Shown: positions 7,596 through 17,442 of the stretch, one piece after another
How positions within the stretch are numbered: position 1 is the stretch's first letter
How the letters are laid out: each line of letters starts with the position of its first letter
Notes under the pieces: model-generated
The model's database searches: none
What the model saw: the letters and a program-made list of their open reading frames with translations, nothing else
What the model was told of the DNA's origin: nothing
Origin: Clostridium_AT radicumherbarum
GTDB taxonomy: Bacteria; Bacillota; Clostridia; Clostridiales; Clostridiaceae
Reading direction: 5' to 3'
Assembly: GCF_045310525.1 (NCBI RefSeq)
Contig: NZ_JBJHZY010000001.1
Span: forward strand, 1,116,001 to 1,180,000
Length of the DNA stretch: 64,000 nucleotides
Program-made: the position numbers and the translations under genes

Positions 7596-9938
7596 ATGGA
7601 TTATAATTATGTAGGAAAAGGAATATCTAGATTAGATGGAATAGAAAAGGTTACAGGGGAAGCACAATATGTTCATGACATTAAGCTTCAAGGCATGCTT
7701 TATGCAAAGGTGAAAACGAGCCCCTATGCCCATGCAAGAATAATTAGTATTGATACCTCTAAGGCTAAAGAACTTCCTGGTGTTAAAGCAGTTTTAACTG
7801 GAGCAGAGGCTTCACAAAAGTTAGGTATATATATGGTTGACAGGCCAATACTTGCTGTAGGTAAGGTAAGGTATTTTGGTGAAGCGGTGGCTGCTGTTGC
7901 TGCTATTGATTTAGATACTGCTGAAAAAGCAGTTGAATTAATTGAGGTTACCTATGAAGAACTGCCTGTAATTCAAGAGGTGGAAGAGGCCTTAAAAAAA
8001 GACGCAGTTTTAGTTCATGAAGATATGGCAAATAACAAATATATTGAAAACGTATTCAATCCTGAAATTGGGACTAATGTTGCAAATCACTTTAAATTGA
8101 GAAAAGGCAATATAGAAAAAGGCTTCGAAGAAGCTGATTTGATAGTTGAAAATAAATTTGCTCAGCCTCAAGTACTCCATGTTCCTCTTGAAACACATAA
8201 TGTTGTTGCTAAATGGGGAAGTGGAGATAAGATTAAGGTATGGAGTAGTGCCCAGGCGCCCTTTGCAATTCGAGACTTAATGAGTGTAGCCCTAAATATT
8301 CCAAAACAAAATATAGATGTAACTGTACCCTATGTAGGAGGTGGTTTTGGGGGAAAAGCAGGTATACATTTAGAAGCTTTAGTTGCTCTTTTATCAAAAG
8401 CTGCAAAGGGAAAACCAGTAAAATTAGCTCCAACGAGAGAAGAAGAGACTTCCACACTTCCCTGCAGGCAGGGCCTTGTTGCAAGAATAAAAACTGGGGT
8501 TAAAAAGGACGGAAAAATTATAGCTGAAGAAATTGAATATCTTTGGGATGCTGGAGCTTATGCTGATTATGGTGTTAATATCGGAAGAGCAGCAGGGTAC
8601 TCGGCGGCTGGTCCTTATGAAGTAGATAATATTAAGGTGGATTCCTATACTATATACACAAATCATATTTTTGGAACTGCCTATAGAGGCTTTGGTCACG
8701 CTGAGTTCTTCTGGGCAGTGGAAAGGCAAAGAGAATTAATAGCAAAAGAGCTTGAAATGGATCCTTATGAATTTAGAATGAAAAATCTTCTAAAAGCTGG
8801 TTCTACAACAATAACTGGGGAAATTGTTACTGAAAATACTGGAAATGTGTGCAAATGTTTAAGCATAGTAGCTGAAAAAATTGGCTATAAAATACCAAAA
8901 ACTAATGAAGAAAAAGCTCTTGAAGAGAGTACTGGAAAATATAGAGGAAAGGGTATAGCTGTACTTCATAAGGCACCTGCAATGCCTACCTTCTCAGCAT
9001 CCTCTGCCTTAATATTGATGAATGAAGATGGTTCTATTCGATTTAATGTTGGAGGTATAGATTTCGGACAAGGAACTTATACTGCCCTTGCTCAAATAAT
9101 AGGAGAAAGACTTCATATTCCAATTGAAAAGATTCATGTAGTAGCAGATACAAATACAGATACAGCCCCATATGACTGGCAGACTGTTGCAAGCAGAATG
9201 ACAGTACTTGTTGGAAATGCAGTTATTGAGGCTTGTGATGATATGCTGGAGCAAATACTAGAAATAGGTGCAATTGCTCTTCATTCTGCAAAACATGAAA
9301 TAGCAATTGGGGATGAGTGCGTCTATGTAAAGCAGCATCCAGAAAATAAGCTTTATTATAATCAAATGGCTGTAGGCTATACTTATGCAAATGGCAACTC
9401 AATTGGAGGACCAATAATAGGAAGAGGTAAGAGTATAGCTCAAGGGCTTTGCTTTTTAGACAAGGAAACTGGACAAGGAAGACCTGCTCTTGATTGGACC
9501 TTCGGGGCTCACGGCATTGAAATTGAGGTAAATAAGAATACCGGAGATATAGAAATATTAAAGATAGTTTCAGCATTTGATGTTGGTAAGGTTATGAACG
9601 AGAAGCTCTTAAAGGGTCAAGTAGTTGGTGGAATAATACAAGGAATTGGAACAGCTCTATGTGAAGGAATGATCTACAACGAGAAAGGAAGACTTTTAAC
9701 TAGAAACTTTGTAGATTACAAAATTCCAACCATGAGAGACTTACCTAAGGAAATTGAGCTTCATTTTGTAGAAACTCCACAGCTTGATGGACCATATGGA
9801 GCTAGAGGCTGTGCTGAACATCCAATGATTTCTATAACAGCAGCTATTGGAAATGCAATTGCAGAGGCTACTGGAACAGAAATTTATGAACTCCCATTTT
9901 CACAAGATAAGGTCTATAGAGCATTAAATAAACAGTAA
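7596..9938 (+). CDS. Molybdenum hydroxylase molybdopterin-binding catalytic subunit (xanthine dehydrogenase family)
   Basis: 780-residue molybdopterin-binding large subunit, with N-terminal a/b hammerhead domain (about 14-130) and the two MoCo-binding domains. Seen motifs are GGGFGGKAG, YRGFGHAEFFWAVE, DFGQGTYTALAQ and YGARGCAEHP near the end, whose Glu is the expected general base. It hydroxylates an aromatic or N-heterocyclic substrate using water. Length is normal. The partner FAD and Fe-S genes lie directly upstream. No maturation gene (XdhC/MocA type) is in the window. The enzyme may act on xanthine, but with a UraA-like permease next door a pyrimidine (uracil to barbiturate) is an equally good inference. 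Confidence 0.92.
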   Translation: MDYNYVGKGISRLDGIEKVTGEAQYVHDIKLQGMLYAKVKTSPYAHARIISIDTSKAKELPGVKAVLTGAEASQKLGIYMVDRPILAVGKVRYFGEAVAAVAAIDLDTAEKAVELIEVTYEELPVIQEVEEALKKDAVLVHEDMANNKYIENVFNPEIGTNVANHFKLRKGNIEKGFEEADLIVENKFAQPQVLHVPLETHNVVAKWGSGDKIKVWSSAQAPFAIRDLMSVALNIPKQNIDVTVPYVGGGFGGKAGIHLEALVALLSKAAKGKPVKLAPTREEETSTLPCRQGLVARIKTGVKKDGKIIAEEIEYLWDAGAYADYGVNIGRAAGYSAAGPYEVDNIKVDSYTIYTNHIFGTAYRGFGHAEFFWAVERQRELIAKELEMDPYEFRMKNLLKAGSTTITGEIVTENTGNVCKCLSIVAEKIGYKIPKTNEEKALEESTGKYRGKGIAVLHKAPAMPTFSASSALILMNEDGSIRFNVGGIDFGQGTYTALAQIIGERLHIPIEKIHVVADTNTDTAPYDWQTVASRMTVLVGNAVIEACDDMLEQILEIGAIALHSAKHEIAIGDECVYVKQHPENKLYYNQMAVGYTYANGNSIGGPIIGRGKSIAQGLCFLDKETGQGRPALDWTFGAHGIEIEVNKNTGDIEILKIVSAFDVGKVMNEKLLKGQVVGGIIQGIGTALCEGMIYNEKGRLLTRNFVDYKIPTMRDLPKEIELHFVETPQLDGPYGARGCAEHPMISITAAIGNAIAEATGTEIYELPFSQDKVYRALNKQ

Positions 9939-9954
9939 TGTTACAAGAGTGATT

Positions 9955-10000
9955 TGCAGTGCAGTAAAATTTAGGAATTGTTTATTGCACTGCATTTTAT
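9955..10000 (+). terminator. Hairpin between the Mo hydroxylase and permease genes
   Basis: TGCAGTGCAGTAAA pairs with TTTATTGCACTGCA and is followed by TTTTAT. It is a terminator or a partial one; the permease may be made by read-through from the hydroxylase genes. Confidence 0.7.
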
Positions 10001-10032
10001 AAAAAATTTAAATAATTTAAGGAGTGTGAAAA

Positions 10033-11313
10033 ATGAGACGTGTAATCGGCATCCATGAAAGACTTCCTATTCTTGAAACCATACCACTAAGTCTACAGCA
10101 TTTAACAGCTATGTTTGGTGCTACTATCCTTGTACCATTTTTACTTGGTGTTAATCCATCTATAGCACTATTTATGAATGGTATTGGAACAATAGTTTAT
10201 ACTCTTGTTACTAAGGGTGGAATTCCTGCATATCTAGGTTCCAGTTTTGCTTTTATAGCACCAACTGCTCTTATAATTTCTAAGTATGGTGGCTTTAATC
10301 ATGCACAAGTAGGCTTTATCTTTTTCGGATTATTCTTCGTTATAATGTCATTCGTAATTAAATATGCAGGCACGAAATGGATAGATGTAGTAATGCCTCC
10401 AGCGGTTATGGGAGCAGTTGTTGCAGTTATAGGACTTGAACTTGCACCAGTTGCAGCAGGTCAGGCAGGCTTAACTGGAGATCCTAATTGGAATGTTATA
10501 GCTGTTTCAATGTTTACTTTAGCAGTAGGAGTATTTGGTTCTGTAATGTTTAGAAAATTCCTTCAAATAATTCCTATTTTAATAGCTGTTATAGCAGGGT
10601 GTATATTTGCTGCACTAATGGGTCAATTTGATGTTAAACCCATAATAGAAGCTCCATGGTTCCAGCTTCCTCAGTTCTCGGCACCAGTAATGGATTGGAA
10701 TGCTGTAGCAATAATTGCTCCTGCTTGTCTAGTTGTACTTGCAGAGCATATTGGTCACTTAATTGTAACTGGTAACATAACTGAAACGGATTTAATAAAG
10801 GATCCAGGATTACATCGTTCCTTATTAGGAGATGGTATTAGTAATATTCTTTCCGGGTTTGCAGGCTCACCTCCAAACACTACTTATGGTGAAAATATTG
10901 GAGTTATGGCTATAACCAGAGTTTATTCCGTATGGGTAATTCGCGGAGCAGCTATATTTGCTATTATATTCTCATGTATCGGCAAGGTATCTGCGGCTAT
11001 TAAATGTATACCAACTCCTGTAATGGGCGGAATAACTGTTCTTTTATACGGCGTTATTGCTGTATCAGGTATTAGAATGCTTGTAGAGCAAAAGGTTGAC
11101 TTTAGCAAAAACTACAATATGGTTCTAGCTGCAGTTACATTTGTAGTAGGCGTAAGCGGTGCTAAAATAACTATAGGAACAGTTGAATTAAAAGGAATGG
11201 CATTTGCAGCAGTTGTAGGTATTATATTATCTATTATCTTCTTTGTATTAAGCAAATTAGGGGTAATGAATGAGCAGTATGTGATTAAATCAGATGAAAG
11301 CATGCAGGCTTAA
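10033..11313 (+). CDS. uraA: Uracil permease, NCS2 family (UraA/PyrP type)
   Basis: 426-residue integral membrane nucleobase:proton symporter with about 14 hydrophobic segments. The signature SPPNTTYGENIGVMAITRVY near residues 280-300 closely follows UraA/PyrP, including the substrate-contacting Glu, and AEHIGHL near residue 237 carries another conserved substrate-site Glu. The later block IRMLVEQKVDFSKN also resembles uracil transporters more than xanthine ones. The start follows AAGGAGTG. It closes the catabolic cluster and points to uracil or a related ring as the imported substrate. The specificity call rests on motif memory and could be wrong among uracil, thymine and xanthine. Confidence 0.9.
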   Translation: MRRVIGIHERLPILETIPLSLQHLTAMFGATILVPFLLGVNPSIALFMNGIGTIVYTLVTKGGIPAYLGSSFAFIAPTALIISKYGGFNHAQVGFIFFGLFFVIMSFVIKYAGTKWIDVVMPPAVMGAVVAVIGLELAPVAAGQAGLTGDPNWNVIAVSMFTLAVGVFGSVMFRKFLQIIPILIAVIAGCIFAALMGQFDVKPIIEAPWFQLPQFSAPVMDWNAVAIIAPACLVVLAEHIGHLIVTGNITETDLIKDPGLHRSLLGDGISNILSGFAGSPPNTTYGENIGVMAITRVYSVWVIRGAAIFAIIFSCIGKVSAAIKCIPTPVMGGITVLLYGVIAVSGIRMLVEQKVDFSKNYNMVLAAVTFVVGVSGAKITIGTVELKGMAFAAVVGIILSIIFFVLSKLGVMNEQYVIKSDESMQA

Positions 11314-11363
11314 TTACAATAAAAATTAATAATTAATATTTTTTAAAAAAAGTATAAAGAATT

Positions 11364-11400
11364 AAAGAAGAAAATCCCTTTATGGGATTTTCTTCTTTTT
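11364..11400 (+). terminator. Intrinsic terminator after the permease gene
   Basis: Perfect stem AAAGAAGAAAATCCC / GGGATTTTCTTCTTT with loop TTTAT and a trailing T-tract. It separates the nucleobase cluster from the glycosidase genes. Confidence 0.92.
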
Positions 11401-11440
11401 ATACAAATATAAAACTTAAAAGTATAATCAATAGAAAATA

Positions 11441-11470
11441 TTGACAATAAAGAAATGCATAACCTATAAT
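11441..11470 (+). promoter_or_regulatory. Sigma-A promoter of the GH2 glycosidase
   Basis: Consensus TTGACA (11441-11446) and TATAAT (11465-11470) separated by 18 bp. The transcript would have a leader of about 165 bases. Within that leader, TGAAACCGTTTAGT (11579-11592) has a perfect left half of a CcpA cre site but a poor right half, so catabolite control is possible but not shown. Confidence 0.85.
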
Positions 11471-11644
11471 GTTAGTATGGGAATAAATGTAAAATATACT
11501 AAAAAGATCAAGACTTAAAGGAAAGAAAGCTGTATTTTTTCCCTTTCATTTAATAGTACTATTTAAACATTAAGGGGGTGAAACCGTTTAGTTGATTAAA
11601 ATTACTTTAGCCAACAATTTAAATTTAGAAAGGAGAATGAATTT

Positions 11645-14600
11645 ATGAGAAAAAAAAGACTTAAGCCATTGTCAATTCTTATGACTTTTATGATGGTCTT
11701 AGGGAGTATTGGAAGTTCAGCATTTACAGTATTAGCTGATGTACTTCCTAATGGATACCCTGAATGGAACAACAATCCTCAAACTTTTGCGGTAAATAAG
11801 GAACCGAGCCATGTAACATTGGTACCATTCGATAATTCTGAAGCAGCCCTTTCAGATATAAATAAGGATATAGCTAATAGGGGTATACGGGTTGATTCCA
11901 CAAATCTTGTACATCTAAATGGTGCATGGAAATTCAATTTTGCAAAAAATCCTGCTTCTAGACCTGTAGATTTTTACAAAGAAGATTATGATATTAGCAG
12001 CTGGGATACAATTAAGGTGCCAAGCAACTGGCAGACAGAAGGTTATGACTATCCAATTTATACAAATATTACTTATCCTTGGACAGGTTATGAGAGTTTA
12101 ACAACAACACCTCCCCCAAAGGCTCCAACGGTATACAATCCTGTCGGGTCATATAAGAAAACCTTTTCTATTCCGGAAAACTGGGATGGAAAGCAGATAT
12201 TTGTATCTTTTCAAGGAGTATCATCTGCGTTTTATGTTTGGGTAAATGGCCAGAAGGTAGGTTATGCTGAAGATAGTTTTGTACCTAAGGACTTTGATAT
12301 TACAAAGTATGTTAGAAAAGGTGAAAATAACATATCAGTTGAAGTTTATAGATGGTCTGATGGTAGCTGGCTGGAAGATCAGGATTATATACGTTTAAGT
12401 GGAATATTTCGTGATGTATTCCTCTTTTCAACACCTAAGGTTCATTTAAGAGACTTTAAGATTGAAACTGATTTTGATTCAACTTATACAAATTCTACAC
12501 TATCAATTAGGTCTAATATTCATAACTATAGCGGAGAAAACCAAGGAGTATACACCGTAGAAGCCATGCTTTATGATGGTACAAGACCTGTACTCGATGA
12601 GCCTATTACTATGAGTGGAGACTTTTCAGGTGGTGCAGAAACTGTAATAAGTAGCAGTGCAGTAGTACCAAATCCTAAAAAGTGGTCAGCTGAAGCTCCT
12701 AATTTATATTCTATGGTATTAACTCTTAAAGATCCTAACGGAAAAATAATTGAAGCGGAGAATACAAAAGTAGGCTTTAGAAAGTTTGAGTTAAAAAGTG
12801 GCCAGATGAAAATAAATGGTACTGCAATTATGTTTAAGGGGGCTAATCGCCACGAGACAGACCCAAGTACAGGAAGAACTATACCAATGAGTGATATGAT
12901 TACTGATATTACATTGATGAAACAATTTAATCTGAATACAGTACGTGACTCACATTATCCAAATGATCCAGCATGGCTTGAATTATGTGACCAGTATGGA
13001 TTATATGTAATTGATGAAGCAGATTTAGAGTCACATGGAGTCAGTGGCACACTACCAAAAAGTGACCCGAACTGGACTGCTGCATGTATTGATAGAATGC
13101 AAAGTTTGGTAGAAAGAGATAAAAATTATCCATCAGTTTTGTTATGGTCACTAGGAAATGAAGCTGGAAGTGGTAGTAACTTTAAGGCAATGGCTGACTG
13201 GACACATAAAGCAGATTCAACTCGACTTGTACATTATGAAGGAGACAGTTCAGTAGCAGATATAACAAGCCAGATGTATCCTAGTGTAAGTACCGTTGAA
13301 AGTTACGGAAAGTCTGGAAATTCTAAACCTTATTTTATGTGCGAATATGCACACGCCATGGGTAATAGCAATGGAAACTTACAGCAGTATTGGGATGTTA
13401 TCGAAAAGTATCCAAACCTTCAAGGTGGATGCATTTGGGATTGGGTTGATCAAGCATTGTGGGAACCTACACCAGTTACTTATATTGCACATGATACAGT
13501 TAATGCCAATATTAAAGGTACTTTAATAGGAAAAGTTGTAGATCCAGGCCAATCTGGAAAGGCGATGCATGGATATATGGACCTTACCAATGATTCATCT
13601 CTTAACATAACAGATTCATTAACAGTAGAAGCATGGGTAAAGCCATATAATAATGGTTCAACTGATAATGAATTTGTTACAAAAGGTGATACACAGTTTG
13701 CTTTGAAGCAGAGCGCTAATTATATGGGCTCTGGGAACCCTGGACTAGAATTCTTCATCTACGATAAAAATAACCCTGGAAGTAATACTCAATGGATTTC
13801 AGCCAATGCTGCAGTTCCAGCTAACTGGTATGGAAGCTGGCACCACATGGTTGGTACTTTTGATGGACATGTAGTTAAGCTATATGTAGATGGTCAGCTA
13901 TTAGCACAGAACCAGCATGATTCAAAAATAAGCACTAACAATTATGCTGTAAGCATTGGTCGTAATGCTGAGAAGAACAGGAATGCTAATGCAGATATTG
14001 ATTCAGTACATATATACAATAGGGCATTATCATATGATGAGATAGTTGATTCTTCTAGAAAACCTGATAGCAGCACAGTTTTATGGATGAATTTTGATCA
14101 ATTTGAAGAACAGCATTATACAGATACAAAGTATCTTGCATATGGTGGTGATTGGGGAGACAACCCAAATGACGGTAATTTTTGTGCAAATGGAATATTA
14201 CTAGCAGATAGAACACCAAAACCACAAGCAATGGAAGTTAAGCATGTTTACCAAAATATAAAGGTAAACCCTATTGATATATTAAATGGTAAAGTTGAAG
14301 TTGCAAACAAATACTTATTTACAAACTTAAATGAATTTTGCGGAAAGTGGACACTGACTGAAAATGGTAAGGTTATACAAAATGGTAATCTTCCAGTTTT
14401 GGATGTAGCACCAAAAACAAGCAAACAGATAACGGTACCTATTACTAAGCCTCAAACAAAAGCAGGAGCAGAATATTTCTTAAATTTCAGCTTTACTTTG
14501 TCACAGGATGAACAATGGGCAAAGGCTGGATATGAAGTAGCTTCTGATCAATATCAAGTTACCTTTGATGTTCAAGATAAGCCTGTATTAGATACAACAA

Positions 14601-17287
14601 AGATGTCAAATTTAAATTTAACTGAGACAAATGACAGCGCAGTTGTAAAAGGAACTGATTTCCAGATATTATTTGACAAGGCAAAGGGTGCAATTACATC
14701 CTTCCAATATAAAGGAACTGAACTTGTAAGCAGCCCTCTTCAACCAAATTTCTGGAGAGCTTCAAACGATAATGATAAGGGAAATGGAGAGCCTTCAAGA
14801 ACAGCAACATGGCGTTATGCAGGACAAAATAGAACAACTGATAGTGTTACTGTTAAAAGGGTATCTGATCAAGTAATACGTATTGATGTAAGCAATACAC
14901 TTCCTACAACTACAGCTTCTCAGTACAGCAGCAACTATACTATCTATGGAACAGGAGATGTAACTATAAACAATACTTTAAAGCCTGGAAGCAGCAGTCT
15001 TTCTGAAATACCTGAAATTGGTATGGAAATGAAGATGCCGGCAGGTTTTGAAAATTTAAGTTGGTATGGCAGAGGACCTGAAGAGAACTATTGGGATAGG
15101 AATACAGGAGCTTTTATAGGCTTATATAATAGTACTGTAACAGATGAATTCGTGCCATATATTGAACCTTCTGAAACTGGAAATCACACAGATATAAGAT
15201 GGATGACAGTTACAAACAAGGATGGGGTAGGGCTAATGGTTTCTGGACAACCGTTAATGGAGGCAAGTGCTCTTCATTATACAGCTGAAGATTTAAGCAC
15301 AAAAGCTCATACCTATCAACTTACAAAGATACCTGAAACTGATTTACATCTTAATTATAAGCAGATGGGTGTAGGCGGTGACAACAGCTGGGGAGCAAAA
15401 CCTCACCCTGAGTTCACTTTGTATTCAAATCAGACATACTCCTACAGCATGAGAATAAGACCTATAGCAACGGGACAGTCTGCTGATGAATTAAATAATT
15501 ATGATCTAAGTACACATTTAATTAGAAATATTAAAATTGATGGAAAAATACTAGATAGCTTCAATGGAGATGTCAATTCCTATAATATAACCCTTAATGC
15601 ATCAGCTGTAACAGGTCTTCCCAAAGTTGTAGCAGCTGGAATAAGTGACAAGGTTAAGATAACTGTAAAACAGACAGAAGAGCTTCCTGGTTCTGCAACT
15701 ATAACAGCTGTAAGTGAAGATGGCAGTTTGACTGAAACTTACAATATTAACTTTAAAGTGGATAGTAAGGCATATTTAAGTGATATTGATTGGGTAAGTG
15801 CAACTGTTGGCTGGAGTACTATTAAGAAGGATAAGAGTATTGATGGAAATACATTAACCCTAGCAGCAGCCTCAGGTGCAATTACCTATAATAAAGGAAT
15901 AGGCACCCATGCAAATTCAACTATTATCTATAACATAGAGGGAAAGGGGTATAAGACCTTTGAAAGTTACGTTGGGGTAGATCAAGAAATAACAGGAAAT
16001 TACACTGATGGGCTAATATTCCAAGTATATCTTGATGGAGTTATAAAATTTGACAGTGGATTGATGAAAAAGAATACTGTTCAAAAATTCATAAGTTTGG
16101 ATTTAGCTGGAAGTAAGGAGTTAAAGCTTGTTGTAACAGATGGTGGAAAGGGTAATAATTCAGAAGACCATGCAGACTGGGCAAATGCAGGCTTTATTAC
16201 TAATACCTTAAAAGCTGCAGCCTTAAATATTGATAAGTCCATAATAGGTCCTAATAGTTCTGGAGCTTTGACAGTAACTGGAGCAATGGATGATGATTCA
16301 CTAGCAGATATTTCTAAAGCCAAAATAACCTTTACAAGCGATAATTCAGGAATTGCACAAGTAGATGATAAGGGTATTGTAACTGCAGTTTCTGAAGGGA
16401 AGACAAATATTAATACCTATTTACTTCTTGGTGGGATTATAAAGAAGGCGACTGTCTTAGTTACTGTAGATTCAACAGCACCTGAAACTAAAGCTTTAGT
16501 AGAGGGTACCTTAAAGGATGGCTGGTATTCATCAGATGTAAAAGTAACTTTGAATGCAGAAGACAGTGTTTCCGGAGTTGACAAAATTGAATATAAACTG
16601 GATAACGGAGATTGGAAGCTTTATGAAGGACCTCTAACCTTTAAAGAGGAAGGAACATATTCACTACAGTATCGTTCAACTGACAAGGTTCTAAACCCTG
16701 AAGGAATAAAGACTTTACAGGTAAATATTGATAAGACCAAACCAACATTTACATTAACAGCTGGTGATAAAGCTGTAATTGAAGGAGCTAGCTTTGAAGA
16801 TTATTATCCAATTGTATTTAAAGTTGATGATAATCTTTCTGGTGTAGTTAGCGCAAAGATAAACATTAATGGGGATGATTATAATTTAGAATTGGCAAAA
16901 GGAAAGTCTTTAGATATAGACTTTGCGGGAAAAGCCGGAAAATATAAAGCTATTGTAACATTGGTAGATAAGGCTGGTAATACCACAAATAGTACCATTA
17001 ATTTTGAGGTTTCAACAAGTATAAGTTCAATAAGCCAACTGATGGATAGATTTGTGAAATCTGGAGAACTAAAAGGATCCATGATGGATCAACTTACAAA
17101 CAATCTAAGCCAGGCACAGCATCAATTGGAAGACCAAAGACCAGATCAGGCTGCTAAGCACATGGAGGACTTTGTAAAACATCTTAATAACGAAGCATTA
17201 GCAAAAGATGTATCAGCAAATGCAAAAGCTGTGTTTAATGCAGATGCAAATGTATTAATAAAGCTGTGGACAGTAAATGATAAATAG
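11645..17287 (+). CDS. Secreted multi-domain GH2 beta-galactosidase with inserted LamG domain and FIMAH C-terminus
   Basis: 1880-residue exported glycosidase. A signal peptide (1-32, ending VLA) leads into a LacZ-type GH2 enzyme: jelly-roll domain (about 80-270), Ig-like domain, TIM barrel with acid/base Glu506 (SLGNEAG) and nucleophile Glu567 (FMCEYAHAMGNS). A LamG/concanavalin-like domain (about 612-800) is inserted in the barrel's end, between WDWVDQ and YGGDWGD. Then come the beta-galactosidase small-chain domain (about 1010-1290), a cadherin-like and an NPCBM-like carbohydrate-binding region (1300-1530), a Big2 domain, two Ig/OmpL47-like repeats (about 1610-1790) and a C-terminal FIMAH-type helical domain. 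It probably releases galactose from plant or mucin glycans outside the cell. ATG is preceded by AAAGGAGA. Bond specificity is inferred. Confidence 0.93.
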   Translation: MRKKRLKPLSILMTFMMVLGSIGSSAFTVLADVLPNGYPEWNNNPQTFAVNKEPSHVTLVPFDNSEAALSDINKDIANRGIRVDSTNLVHLNGAWKFNFAKNPASRPVDFYKEDYDISSWDTIKVPSNWQTEGYDYPIYTNITYPWTGYESLTTTPPPKAPTVYNPVGSYKKTFSIPENWDGKQIFVSFQGVSSAFYVWVNGQKVGYAEDSFVPKDFDITKYVRKGENNISVEVYRWSDGSWLEDQDYIRLSGIFRDVFLFSTPKVHLRDFKIETDFDSTYTNSTLSIRSNIHNYSGENQGVYTVEAMLYDGTRPVLDEPITMSGDFSGGAETVISSSAVVPNPKKWSAEAPNLYSMVLTLKDPNGKIIEAENTKVGFRKFELKSGQMKINGTAIMFKGANRHETDPSTGRTIPMSDMITDITLMKQFNLNTVRDSHYPNDPAWLELCDQYGLYVIDEADLESHGVSGTLPKSDPNWTAACIDRMQSLVERDKNYPSVLLWSLGNEAGSGSNFKAMADWTHKADSTRLVHYEGDSSVADITSQMYPSVSTVESYGKSGNSKPYFMCEYAHAMGNSNGNLQQYWDVIEKYPNLQGGCIWDWVDQALWEPTPVTYIAHDTVNANIKGTLIGKVVDPGQSGKAMHGYMDLTNDSSLNITDSLTVEAWVKPYNNGSTDNEFVTKGDTQFALKQSANYMGSGNPGLEFFIYDKNNPGSNTQWISANAAVPANWYGSWHHMVGTFDGHVVKLYVDGQLLAQNQHDSKISTNNYAVSIGRNAEKNRNANADIDSVHIYNRALSYDEIVDSSRKPDSSTVLWMNFDQFEEQHYTDTKYLAYGGDWGDNPNDGNFCANGILLADRTPKPQAMEVKHVYQNIKVNPIDILNGKVEVANKYLFTNLNEFCGKWTLTENGKVIQNGNLPVLDVAPKTSKQITVPITKPQTKAGAEYFLNFSFTLSQDEQWAKAGYEVASDQYQVTFDVQDKPVLDTTKMSNLNLTETNDSAVVKGTDFQILFDKAKGAITSFQYKGTELVSSPLQPNFWRASNDNDKGNGEPSRTATWRYAGQNRTTDSVTVKRVSDQVIRIDVSNTLPTTTASQYSSNYTIYGTGDVTINNTLKPGSSSLSEIPEIGMEMKMPAGFENLSWYGRGPEENYWDRNTGAFIGLYNSTVTDEFVPYIEPSETGNHTDIRWMTVTNKDGVGLMVSGQPLMEASALHYTAEDLSTKAHTYQLTKIPETDLHLNYKQMGVGGDNSWGAKPHPEFTLYSNQTYSYSMRIRPIATGQSADELNNYDLSTHLIRNIKIDGKILDSFNGDVNSYNITLNASAVTGLPKVVAAGISDKVKITVKQTEELPGSATITAVSEDGSLTETYNINFKVDSKAYLSDIDWVSATVGWSTIKKDKSIDGNTLTLAAASGAITYNKGIGTHANSTIIYNIEGKGYKTFESYVGVDQEITGNYTDGLIFQVYLDGVIKFDSGLMKKNTVQKFISLDLAGSKELKLVVTDGGKGNNSEDHADWANAGFITNTLKAAALNIDKSIIGPNSSGALTVTGAMDDDSLADISKAKITFTSDNSGIAQVDDKGIVTAVSEGKTNINTYLLLGGIIKKATVLVTVDSTAPETKALVEGTLKDGWYSSDVKVTLNAEDSVSGVDKIEYKLDNGDWKLYEGPLTFKEEGTYSLQYRSTDKVLNPEGIKTLQVNIDKTKPTFTLTAGDKAVIEGASFEDYYPIVFKVDDNLSGVVSAKININGDDYNLELAKGKSLDIDFAGKAGKYKAIVTLVDKAGNTTNSTINFEVSTSISSISQLMDRFVKSGELKGSMMDQLTNNLSQAQHQLEDQRPDQAAKHMEDFVKHLNNEALAKDVSANAKAVFNADANVLIKLWTVNDK

Positions 17288-17299
17288 TTAAAACTAATT

Positions 17300-17340
17300 A
17301 AAATAAGAGCTTCAGCAAAACTGAAAGCTCTTATTTTAGA
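17300..17340 (+). terminator. Intrinsic terminator after the GH2 gene
   Basis: AAATAAGAGCTTCAG pairs with CTGAAAGCTCTTATTT (one bulge) around CAAAA; the stem's 3' end supplies the U-run. It implies that the GH3 gene downstream has its own promoter or depends on read-through. Confidence 0.82.
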
Positions 17341-17442
17341 TTTAATCTTACAAAATTTTATATTCATATTTAAATACATACTGTCATAAGTTTTATTGTG
17401 ATTTAAACTATATCAAAGGTGAGAAAGAGAGGGGAATTTGTA

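Noticed and set aside
9939..10032. Purine riboswitch before the permease gene
   Set aside because: The gap is only 94 bases and holds one simple hairpin; the conserved purine aptamer loops are absent.
11579..11592. CcpA cre site in the GH2 leader
   Set aside because: Only the left half matches; too weak to list as a feature of its own.
11592..11648. Leader peptide of 18 codons (TTG 11592) overlapping the GH2 start
   Set aside because: A GGGGGTGA stands upstream but the spacing is poor and the start is TTG; could be chance in a long leader.
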